Source of the DNA: Weissella fangxianensis
GTDB taxonomy: Bacteria > Bacillota > Bacilli > Lactobacillales > Lactobacillaceae
Assembly: GCF_024718545.1 (NCBI RefSeq)
Contig: NZ_JAMXDB010000017.1
Coordinates: 1 to 34,621, forward strand
Direction: 5' to 3'
Length of the DNA: 34,621 nucleotides
Part shown: piece after piece, positions 17,951-25,127 of the stretch
Position numbering within the stretch: the first letter of the stretch is position 1
How the letters are laid out: each line of letters opens with the position of its first letter
Notes under the pieces: generated by a model
What the model saw: only the letters and a program-made list of their open reading frames with translations
The model's database searches: none
Told to the model about the DNA's origin: nothing
Made by a program: the position numbers and the translations under genes

Positions 17951-18013
17951 TAAATCTATATAGTTAATTATACTGTCAATCGTTTATTATGCAAATACAC
18001 TAATTTATTATGC
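17951..18013 (-). promoter_or_regulatory. Candidate control region of katA
   Basis: The minus strand has TTGACA (17979-17974) as a -35, but the -10 is poor. The 14-bp near-palindrome TATAATTAACTATA (17972-17959) lies just downstream of it. Upstream, the 10-mer GCATAATAAA occurs twice exactly 21 bp apart (18013-18004 and 17992-17983), i.e. on the same helix face. This suggests regulator sites; a PerR-type peroxide regulator is an untested possibility because the palindrome fits its consensus poorly. Confidence 0.35.
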
Positions 18014-18102
18014 TAATGTGATTTATATAACAAGAAAACTTATTATATACAAGTAACAAGCTTCATATCAGAGCATGACAGTCATTCATCATTTTTATTA
18101 AA

Positions 18103-18148
18103 AATATAGCTGGGCAGAAAAATCATTCGACTTTTCTACCCAGCTCTA
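18103..18148 (-). terminator. Terminator of the YhgE/Pip gene
   Basis: GCTGGGTAGAAAA pairs with TTTTCTGCCCAGC (18109-18144) on the minus strand; a T-rich stretch TATATTTTT follows. It is located about 30 bp after the stop codon. Confidence 0.75.
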
Positions 18149-18176
18149 AAATTAAACCAAAATCTATTTATCTTAA

Positions 18177-20696
18177 TTATTCTGCTTGCATGTCTTTAAG
18201 TATGCGAAAGTTATGCTGGTGAACAACGAAGTAAATGAACATTGCCAAAATCGAAACAACGCCAACACTCGCTAACACGATGACTTCTGTTGATACCGAA
18301 CCACCGATCATAATGGTCTCACGCAAACCATTAACTGAGTATGTCATTGGTACGAGTGGATGTAACCATTCATAGAACTTATTTGACAGCTCAATTGGGT
18401 AAGTTCCAGCGGCAACACTTAGTTGCAAAACTAACAATACCATTGAAACAAAGGCACCGGCTTTACCGAACCACATATAAATAGCTGTGACTAATGCTGC
18501 GTCTGCATAACTCGTCAACAACATGATGAACATTGTTTGTCCTGGGTTGACCGGATCCATGCCTAAGATCCAATCACTTAGTGCATAGAGCGTTAGTGCA
18601 GCCATGGTTGCAATACCAAAGAGAATCAGCATCTTTGAACCAAACCATGCCCCCAAAGATGAAACCTTGTCTCGTGGTGAGACCATGTCAAGCATCAGAT
18701 TAAGCGCCATCATACCGACAAACATTCCGACAGAGAACATATATGGAATCATACCCGTTCCATTATTAGGTACCTGGTCTTTCTCTGTATGCGAAAGTGT
18801 GGCTGGCGAAGCCATTTGCTTGAACGTACCCTTAGTACCCTTCAGCTGGTCGGCTTGCTTTCCTGCTTTGCCTAATTGGTCAGCAAGAGTCGTATTCCCC
18901 TTATTCATCTCAGTCAATGCAGGTCCCATTTGTTTAGCTGCATCGGCTAACTGACCAGACCCATCACTAATTTGGCCTGCACCACTAGATAGTTGACTAG
19001 CACCACTATTTAACTGGCCACTCATACCAGACAATGTTTGCAAACCATTATCTAGTGTTTGCGCACCGTTAGCTAATTGACCAACGCCACCACTCAATTG
19101 CTGAGCACCTGACTGTAATGCAGAAACACCATCATTTAGTGTGGCTGACTTGCCTTGCAATGTCTGTAGACCATCACTTAATGTTTTAGCACCACCTGAT
19201 AATTGGCCAACTGCTTTTTGTACAGCTGGTACTTTATCATTAAGTTGTTGTGATCCAGATGCTAATTGATCAACAGCATCTGGCAACTTCTCCATCTCTG
19301 TTAATTGATTATTTACTTGGTGCAAATCTGTATTCTTAGCCGATTGCGCTAATTCAGTTAATGTTGCTTGATGTTTCTGAGCAACATCTTCCAACTGCGT
19401 CACATTTGACTGCAATGACTTTGCATGTTCAGTCATTGTGGCTAATACTTGCGTAGTTTGTGTATCACTTTGTTTACTTACTAATGATTTAACAAATTTT
19501 GCTTTTTGTTCATCAGAAATATCAATATCTGCCTCTTGCATAGCTGCATTCACATTATTCGTTAATGTCTCTTGATCAGCCGCATTAGCTTTGGCCAAGG
19601 CCTTTAAATCTGATTGCAAGGTATCAAACTGGTTATTGATTGTTTGATCATCAGGCAACGCTGATTTCGTATCATCAACAACACTAGATAGTGCCGAAAC
19701 CTGTTTTTGAACTTTGGTCAAGTTCCCTTTGACATCATTATCAACCATTTCCTGATTCAATTGTGACAGCCCATCATTCAGCTTATTCACACCGTTAGCA
19801 AATGTTGGTATTTGTTGATTCAACTGGTTCAATCCCGTTGAAAGCGTCTGACTCCCATCTGCTGCTGTGCCAACCGCTGCTGTATATTGTTGTGTCCCTT
19901 GACTTAGCTGATCAATACCACTAATCAACGTTGGTGCTTGCTGATTCATTTGATTCAACCCATTAGCTAATTGTGAACTACCATCACTAGCAGTACCAAC
20001 CGCAGACGTATATTGACCGATACCTTGTGTTAAAGTTTTCGCACCATCTTCAAAAGTTAATGAACTACTTGCCAGTTTTTCAAGATTAGTCGTAACTTGA
20101 TCACTACCAGATTTTAAGGTATTTGCCCCATCTGCCAATTTCTTGTTGGCTTTACCAGCCTTGGTCATCCCATCACCAGCTTGCTTCATTTCTTTAAAGA
20201 TGGTTTTTGTATATATCTTCGTGACTTTGTCAGAAATTTGATTACCAATTTTTTGAGCGCCCGTTTCAGATAATTTACCGGCAATAAAACTGTGTCCTGA
20301 ACTCGTTTCATATTGCAGTTTCATCTGTTTTGGTGTTTTGTCCAATAAAGTTGTTGCATGCGCTGAAAAATTCTTTGGAATCGTAATAACAGTATAGTAT
20401 TTACCACTATCTAAACCTTTATCAGCAGCTTTTTCTGATGGGAATTTAAAATTCATGGCATCAGATTTTTCTAATTCATTTTTTAAATCATGTCCAACTT
20501 TTAGCTTTTTACCTTGATAAGTAACTGCCTGATCCTTGTTAACAACCGCTACTGGCAATTTACTCACTTCGCCATACGGATTCCACAGTGACCCTAAAAA
20601 GGTAACCGCATATATGGACGGCACAAAAAACAATACAAAAATGACTAACATATAAAACTTGTGGTTTTTTAGCCACTGCCACTCAGATTTTAGCAT
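18177..20696 (-). CDS. YhgE/Pip-family large membrane protein
   Basis: 839-residue membrane protein of the YhgE/Pip family (which includes the lactococcal phage infection protein Pip and relatives of EsaA). A single N-terminal membrane segment (FYMLVIFVLFFVPSIYAVTF) is followed by an extracellular region of about 600 residues. That region is rich in Gln, Gly, Ser and repeated LxxGxxQLxxG heptads. The C-terminus has about five membrane segments of ABC-2 type (MFVGMMALNLMLDM, LLTSYADAALVTAIYMWFG). A 42-residue unit is tandemly duplicated near residues 221-305 (QYTSAVGTASDGSSQL and QYTAAVGTAADGSQTL). It diverges from a TetR regulator over 136 bp with two operator-like sites. Physiological role unknown; export or phage attachment are the family precedents. 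Confidence 0.88.
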   Translation of the reverse strand: MLKSEWQWLKNHKFYMLVIFVLFFVPSIYAVTFLGSLWNPYGEVSKLPVAVVNKDQAVTYQGKKLKVGHDLKNELEKSDAMNFKFPSEKAADKGLDSGKYYTVITIPKNFSAHATTLLDKTPKQMKLQYETSSGHSFIAGKLSETGAQKIGNQISDKVTKIYTKTIFKEMKQAGDGMTKAGKANKKLADGANTLKSGSDQVTTNLEKLASSSLTFEDGAKTLTQGIGQYTSAVGTASDGSSQLANGLNQMNQQAPTLISGIDQLSQGTQQYTAAVGTAADGSQTLSTGLNQLNQQIPTFANGVNKLNDGLSQLNQEMVDNDVKGNLTKVQKQVSALSSVVDDTKSALPDDQTINNQFDTLQSDLKALAKANAADQETLTNNVNAAMQEADIDISDEQKAKFVKSLVSKQSDTQTTQVLATMTEHAKSLQSNVTQLEDVAQKHQATLTELAQSAKNTDLHQVNNQLTEMEKLPDAVDQLASGSQQLNDKVPAVQKAVGQLSGGAKTLSDGLQTLQGKSATLNDGVSALQSGAQQLSGGVGQLANGAQTLDNGLQTLSGMSGQLNSGASQLSSGAGQISDGSGQLADAAKQMGPALTEMNKGNTTLADQLGKAGKQADQLKGTKGTFKQMASPATLSHTEKDQVPNNGTGMIPYMFSVGMFVGMMALNLMLDMVSPRDKVSSLGAWFGSKMLILFGIATMAALTLYALSDWILGMDPVNPGQTMFIMLLTSYADAALVTAIYMWFGKAGAFVSMVLLVLQLSVAAGTYPIELSNKFYEWLHPLVPMTYSVNGLRETIMIGGSVSTEVIVLASVGVVSILAMFIYFVVHQHNFRILKDMQAE

Positions 20697-20720
20697 TGGA
20701 CACTCTCCTTCTTAACAAGA

Positions 20721-20820
20721 ATTATTGAACAACTTGTTGAATAATTTATCTACCTGCATTATATTAATGCTAATAGGGAGTTAGTACAATAGACAATTTT
20801 TAACACGTTGTTCAATAAAT
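20721..20820. promoter_or_regulatory. Operator pair between the YhgE/Pip gene and tetR
   Basis: Site 1 at 20721-20745 is a 25-bp palindrome: ATTATT-G-AACAA, central C, TTGTT-G-AATAAT; only the two G positions fail to pair. Site 2 at 20808-20818 repeats one half-site (TTGTTCAATAA), just before the tetR ribosome site. Site 1 lies 12 bp downstream of a TATAAT (minus strand, 20763-20758) that could drive the YhgE/Pip gene. This fits autoregulation and repression by the adjacent TetR protein. Confidence 0.65.
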
Positions 20821-20832
20821 GGAGTAGAAATT

Positions 20833-21435
20833 ATGAGACAAGCAGAACGTAACGCAAGAACACAAAAAAATATTAAACGATCTTTTATTCAACTGATTGA
20901 AACAAAGGGATTCACGAATATTACCGTATCTGACATCACTCGAGATGCCAAAGTAAGTCGCGGCACATTTTATGTACATTATACGGATAAATATGAATTA
21001 CTGTCTAAAATTGAAGATGAATTGATTATGAATATTACAGCTGCCTTGAAAGATAATCTCAAGGAACCATTAAGTAATGATTCAACTACTGATAGGTCTG
21101 GGGCAACCTATCGCGTGTTTAATCAGGCACTGGAATACGTAAATGGCGAACGGGCGGCCATGCACGCTTTATTTTCAACCAATGGTGACCCACAATTTTT
21201 CTCACAAATAAAAGGTGTGGTAGACAATCTTTTCACTATGCAACTTCAGAAAAACGAGGGCCACTTTTCTACTGCAATACCAATTGATTATACAAAGGAA
21301 ATTGCCATTAATAGCATTCTCAATATCGTCCGTCATTGGATTGATAAAGAAAATCCAGAGTCACCTGAAGAACTCGCTGAAATTTTGATGCGAAGTCGTT
21401 TTATGGCGCCACATGACTTGATTGCATTTGACTAA
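20833..21435 (+). CDS. TetR/AcrR-family transcriptional regulator
   Basis: 200-residue one-domain repressor. The N-terminal helix-turn-helix is clear: ITVSDITRDAKVSRGTFYVH followed by YTDKYELLSKIEDEL, the standard TetR pattern. The ligand-binding C-terminal half is divergent and gives no hint of the inducer. It is divergent from the YhgE/Pip gene, a pairing common in lactic acid bacteria, and very probably represses it through the palindrome at 20721-20745. The ribosome site is GGAG, 8 bp before ATG 20833. A long hairpin terminator follows the stop codon. Confidence 0.92.
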   Translation: MRQAERNARTQKNIKRSFIQLIETKGFTNITVSDITRDAKVSRGTFYVHYTDKYELLSKIEDELIMNITAALKDNLKEPLSNDSTTDRSGATYRVFNQALEYVNGERAAMHALFSTNGDPQFFSQIKGVVDNLFTMQLQKNEGHFSTAIPIDYTKEIAINSILNIVRHWIDKENPESPEELAEILMRSRFMAPHDLIAFD

Positions 21436-21447
21436 ACAACAACCGAT

Positions 21448-21509
21448 GTGAACAAAATAATACAGATGTAATTTTAGGTTATAACTGTATTGCTCTGTTC
21501 ACTTTTTAT
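21448..21509 (+). terminator. tetR terminator (long hairpin)
   Basis: GTGAACA (21448) pairs with TGTTCAC (21496-21502), with AATACAG/CTGTATT inside; TTTTTATT follows. Confidence 0.7.
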
Positions 21510-21763
21510 TCCGATAGCTATTAACCAATATGTATGTAAACCAATTTTAAAGTCGTTCAAAAAGTATTTAAATTTGTTCTTAAAATCTTTAAATTTAATT
21601 TTGTAATTTTTTCGTAACCTCGAAACCCGATTGTCACGGTTTCTATCAAAAAAAGTGCTTTAACCAAGTAATGATTTTACTTTTTTCGTAATTAGCATTT
21701 GTGAAAAAAATATCTTACAATAAATCACATCAACTTATAACGATATATAAAAGGCGGTTTTCT
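21510..21763 (+). promoter_or_regulatory. Upstream region of the secreted metalloprotease
   Basis: This very AT-rich, non-coding stretch precedes the metalloprotease. It contains TGTAAT-N5-CGTAAC at 21602-21618, which matches 11 of 12 specified positions of the WalR (YycF) box TGTWAH-N5-TGTWAH. A small inverted repeat GAAACC...GGTTTC lies at 21622-21643. No convincing -35/-10 pair was found. A GTG at 21701 is in frame with the gene but has no ribosome site, while AGGCGG precedes the ATG at 21764. Confidence 0.35.
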
Positions 21764-23257
21764 ATGCGACTAATTGGCAAAAAAGTGTTCATCTATCCGG
21801 GAATTATATTGAGTTTAATATCAGGTGGTATCGCCATTGATTCAGGACTAACCTTTTTTAACACGCAATCAGTTCAAGCAGACACAACTTCGCAACAATT
21901 AGTAGACTTACTTGATCCTACTGGCGCGGCGAATACGCACCTATTAGCATCAAATTTTTATTTGAAAAACTACCAATCAAACCAATATTTAAGTAATCAA
22001 TCAGGTGCCCCAGCTGCTACGGATAAACCTGCATCAGACTCAGAATCATTATGGACCGGAAATTATATGACTTCCGGTCATTATCAACTTACCAATGAAA
22101 ATAGCCAAAAACTGCTAACTAGTGGCACAGGCAATGCAATCAACTTTTCAGATACCAGTACCGACAAATCAATTACCAATAACCAATGGGAATTACAATC
22201 CGTTCCTGCCAGCAACGTTAGTGGTAAAAAGAATGTTTACCTAATTAAAAATAAAGACACTGGCCAATACTTAGCACAAGATAACGACAACACTCATGTA
22301 ATTTCGTCATCTAGTCATGATAAGTCAGCCTATTGGCAATTAGACCCACAAACAATGGACAAGGTGGCACAAGTATTTACAACTGATGGCTTCAAGTCAT
22401 TGACCTCAGACGAACAAACTGGTCTGTTCAACTATACTTCTGCAGCAAGTTCTCGCTCAGCTCATATGCGTGGGGTTCTGAAGGATGTCGCGACGGATGA
22501 ATTTTTCAATGAATCCGTTAGTGATCAAGCTGCCGCATTACGGAAAGTGCTAGATAATGGTGGTTCCCCCCAAGTTAATCGTGGTGTAAACGATGAATCA
22601 ACCGGCTACAAAACAACCTATAAACTATCTAAATCAACCGCCACAACTTATTCTGAGTACTCTAAAGATGGAGATGTAAAAGGGTATCGAACAGCCGTTA
22701 CTTTGAACAACTCGATAACAGAGCAGCCACAACAGGTAATTAATGTTTATACAACCGAGGCCAGTCAGGCCAAGGAGGTCGCCAAAGCTTATGCGGTGAT
22801 CCCATACGAATTTAGACAATATATCACTAATGTGTTCCAAACTAATAATGATGATAATACTTTTAATACAGGTAAAGATATGATGGCAATTCGTATGAAT
22901 TCTCTACCCAAAAATGGTCAGATTGCCATGACTGGTGCTCATGAACTGGGTCATAGCTTGACATTCAATGATCCTAATTCTGACGATTATTCACATACAC
23001 AGGAATGGACTGACGCCGTCAAAGCCGATGCAGCTGCCGTTTCCGACTGTGGATCTTCTAATGAAGATGAAGGATTTGCCGAATTCACCCAACTGATTAT
23101 CTCAAGTTTGGGCAATCCACACGACATGCAAGCTATCCAAACAATGTATCCTCATCGTTGGGCAGCTTTCGAAAAGTACTTTAATAGTTTGAACGGGAAT
23201 GATGCTTTAGAAAAACTCTATTCTCCTGTTTCAACTCCATTTAACGAAACAAATTGA
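21764..23257 (+). CDS. Secreted zinc metalloprotease, lethal-factor-like catalytic domain with lectin-like N-domain
   Basis: 497 residues with a signal peptide (MRLIGKKVFIYPG..., probable cleavage after SVQA near residue 39). Residues about 60-200 look like a ricin-type beta-trefoil (FYLKNYQSNQYLS, NNQWELQ, YLIKNKDTGQYLA, AYWQLD). The C-terminal half carries a gluzincin site: HELGH at 393-397, and NEDEGFAEF at 433-441 in which Glu436 is the expected third zinc ligand. This spacing and the NExExFAE pattern resemble anthrax lethal factor (HEFGH...NEAEFFAE). The lethal factor Tyr that assists catalysis appears to be Cys429 here. ATG 21764 is used because AGGCGG precedes it. It is a single gene, shares a bidirectional terminator with the TatD-type gene, and has no partner toxin genes. 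The protein substrate is unknown. Confidence 0.75.
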   Translation: MRLIGKKVFIYPGIILSLISGGIAIDSGLTFFNTQSVQADTTSQQLVDLLDPTGAANTHLLASNFYLKNYQSNQYLSNQSGAPAATDKPASDSESLWTGNYMTSGHYQLTNENSQKLLTSGTGNAINFSDTSTDKSITNNQWELQSVPASNVSGKKNVYLIKNKDTGQYLAQDNDNTHVISSSSHDKSAYWQLDPQTMDKVAQVFTTDGFKSLTSDEQTGLFNYTSAASSRSAHMRGVLKDVATDEFFNESVSDQAAALRKVLDNGGSPQVNRGVNDESTGYKTTYKLSKSTATTYSEYSKDGDVKGYRTAVTLNNSITEQPQQVINVYTTEASQAKEVAKAYAVIPYEFRQYITNVFQTNNDDNTFNTGKDMMAIRMNSLPKNGQIAMTGAHELGHSLTFNDPNSDDYSHTQEWTDAVKADAAAVSDCGSSNEDEGFAEFTQLIISSLGNPHDMQAIQTMYPHRWAAFEKYFNSLNGNDALEKLYSPVSTPFNETN

Positions 23258-23297
23258 AAGGCTGAAAGATAAACAGATTCATTTCAGGATATATATA

Positions 23298-23333
23298 AAG
23301 AGGTTGGGACCAAACAACGGTCCCAACCTCTTT
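23298..23333. terminator. Bidirectional terminator, metalloprotease / TatD-type gene
   Basis: AAAGAGGTTGGGACC pairs with GGTCCCAACCTCTTT between convergent genes; both strands end in T-rich sequence. Confidence 0.85.
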
Positions 23334-23358
23334 GTGCTAAAAATGCATTAATTATAAG
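23331..23358 (-). repeat. Conserved 28-nt pre-terminator motif, copy B
   Basis: On the minus strand it reads CTTATAATTAATGCATTTTT then AGCACAAA, directly before the terminator. It overlaps the last codons of the TatD-type gene (GCT TAT AAT TAA). It differs from copies A and C at one base. Confidence 0.75.
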
Positions 23359-24064
23359 CCAATAAATATTGCCAATTCCTTTCAAGTTGTGCTACCAACT
23401 GTGACAGAGAGATTGATCGGATATCAGCTACCTTTTGATAGACTTGTTTTAACAATCCGGCATACTCACTAGTGGCTACTTCTCTTTTTAGGACCCACCG
23501 AAAACTTTCTAGGCCATCCGATTCAATAAACATCTGCGACAATGGTATTTTCTGGGCAAAAGTCTGGACGACCTCATCTGTTAAGACATCTGGTCCAATC
23601 GAAAAATAACTGTTTGGTCGCGCCAGGTACGCCGATTGTAATTCGGCTGACGAATACCAATGTACAAGTACAGTTAAATCAGGTAATTCATTGATAATAC
23701 GCAAAATTTCATGTTCGCAACCTTTAGTATGTAAAATGACTGGTCGATGGCTGTCATTCGCAACATGTAATTGTTGCAAAAAAACGGGTCTTTGGACTGA
23801 TAACGGTACATCAGTCCACTCCGTATCTAAACCAATTTCGCCAATAATTGCCACCTGTGATAATAGCTGCTCATCAATGGCCTGGCGTTCTGATTCCCAT
23901 GGATGAACGCCATAACTTAATAATTGCTGATGTCCCGCATATTGTGCATTAAAATGATATTCTTCAGTTGTCGTTGCATTTAAAATAGAAGCAACCTGAG
24001 CCTGTTGCTGTTCCTTGACAAAATCGATATCCCCATCACTATGACTGTGCATGTCAATTAACAT
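23348..24064 (-). CDS. TatD-family metal-dependent hydrolase
   Basis: 238-residue TIM-barrel hydrolase of the TatD DNase family. Metal ligands are visible in order: HSH in MLIDMHSHSDGD, Glu in IGEIGLDTEW, His in VILHTKGCEHE, His in VLVHWYSS, and Asp in ESDGLESF. It is divergent from and shorter than typical TatD (about 255 residues), so nuclease activity is not certain. ATG 24064 is preferred: GGAGG lies 6 bp upstream. The 19 extra codons of the longer reading run through a terminator hairpin at 24081-24109. It follows the CbpA-like gene, from which it is separated by that hairpin. Confidence 0.8.
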   Translation of the reverse strand: MLIDMHSHSDGDIDFVKEQQQAQVASILNATTTEEYHFNAQYAGHQQLLSYGVHPWESERQAIDEQLLSQVAIIGEIGLDTEWTDVPLSVQRPVFLQQLHVANDSHRPVILHTKGCEHEILRIINELPDLTVLVHWYSSAELQSAYLARPNSYFSIGPDVLTDEVVQTFAQKIPLSQMFIESDGLESFRWVLKREVATSEYAGLLKQVYQKVADIRSISLSQLVAQLERNWQYLLAYN

Positions 24065-24078
24065 AATTCCCTCCATAC

Positions 24079-24109
24079 AAAAAAGCTGGAACATTTCTTT
24101 TGTCCCAGC
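24079..24109 (-). terminator. Hairpin between the CbpA-like and TatD-type genes
   Basis: GCTGGGAC pairs with GTTCCAGC (one mismatch) and is followed by TTTTTT on the minus strand. It ends just 2-3 nt before the GGAGG ribosome site of the TatD-type gene, so it is either a partial terminator within an operon or marks separate transcription. Confidence 0.7.
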
Positions 24110-24124
24110 CCAATCGCACAACCA

Positions 24125-24769
24125 TCACATATATGATGACTGTGATAAATCTTCCAACGACTCCAAATGGTAGCCTTTTCTAGATAAAATTTTGATAATT
24201 TTTGATAACGAGCCTTCACTAACTGTATCGGGAAGTGTAAACAAGAGTCGCGTTGTCCGCGGATTTTTATCTGGATCTAACGTCATCGTCGACGAAATAG
24301 TCGTATATCGTGAAATGATATGGGCAGCTTTTTCTAAACTTCCCCGCTCACCATCAGATACCACCGTCAAGCTATATCGCCCTTTATTAGTTGCCCAAGA
24401 GTCAGCTAATAATCGCATCATACGACTATGTGTTAAGATCCCCATAAAATGGTTGTCTTTATCCAATACCGAAACAAACGGTAAATCCTTTAGTGTAAAG
24501 AATGCTTCATAAAAAGTTGCTTCAACACGTACAAACTTCGTCATATTCCGCATATAACTTGTCACTGGCACATCTAACTCGCCACCTTCAATTATATGAT
24601 GGTATATATGTAGCTTATAAATGGCTCCTCGAAACAATTGTCCACTTTCATCCAAAATAGGAATAGCTCGAAAGTTGGAATGATCAAAGATATCTAATGC
24701 ATCTTTAAGTGTTGCATTTTCACTGAGCGTTGTTAACACGTCTCGAGATTTCACCAGTGTCGTTAGCAT
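24125..24769 (-). CDS. cbpA: CBS-pair / ACT-like protein, CbpA-type (c-di-AMP binding)
   Basis: 214 residues. Two CBS motifs fill residues about 1-125 (SENATLKDALDIFDHSNFRA with IPILDESG, and FVRVEATFYEAFFTLKDLPF with VSVLDKDNHFMGILTHS). An ACT-like domain follows at 135-205 (YSLTVVSDGERGSLEKAAHI). This CBS-CBS-ACT build is that of the CbpA/AcuB-like proteins; CbpA of Listeria binds cyclic di-AMP. The ligand here is inferred from architecture only. AGGAG stands 8 bp before ATG 24769. It may be co-transcribed with the TatD-type gene, depending on the hairpin between them. Confidence 0.72.
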   Translation of the reverse strand: MLTTLVKSRDVLTTLSENATLKDALDIFDHSNFRAIPILDESGQLFRGAIYKLHIYHHIIEGGELDVPVTSYMRNMTKFVRVEATFYEAFFTLKDLPFVSVLDKDNHFMGILTHSRMMRLLADSWATNKGRYSLTVVSDGERGSLEKAAHIISRYTTISSTMTLDPDKNPRTTRLLFTLPDTVSEGSLSKIIKILSRKGYHLESLEDLSQSSYM

Positions 24770-25127
24770 TTAGACAACTCCTATCCTTAGTTTCTAATCT
24801 AATTATAATACCACGAAACCATTACTACTGCACTCTTTTCTAGTAATCGTAACCTAAAATTCACATTAAATGAGAAAATTAGGGACTTTGTTACCGTCGC
24901 ATATGACTGTTAAAACAGACTGTAAACCGTAAATACCGCTCATAAAAATTACCAGTTTATAATTAAGCCATTTTAAGCGTAAAAGGAGTCGACACTCATT
25001 TTCTCCCCCCCATTTAACTATATTAATTTTATGATGAATAGGTGTAAGATAGTTTTATGGTTATTAACTATCGCTTTATCATCAACTTGATTGATGTAAA
25101 AAATAATTATTAAGGAGCTAAACCTAT
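24770..25127. promoter_or_regulatory. Divergent intergenic region, cbpA-like / AEC transporter
   Basis: 358 bp without a credible gene. Toward the CbpA-like gene there is a TATAAT (minus strand, 24807-24802) without a good -35. Toward the transporter there is the inverted repeat GATAGTT-N11-AACTATC (25048-25072), operator-like, about 55 bp before the start codon. The ribosome site is AAGGAG at 25112-25117. A run of seven C occurs near 25005-25011. A possible 19-codon ATG frame at 25031 has no ribosome site and overlaps the palindrome, so it is not called. Confidence 0.4.

Noticed and set aside
25031-25090. 19-codon hydrophobic frame (starts MMNRCKIVLW) before the AEC transporter
   Set aside because: No ribosome site, overlaps the GATAGTT palindrome, and length is within chance for AT-rich intergenic DNA.
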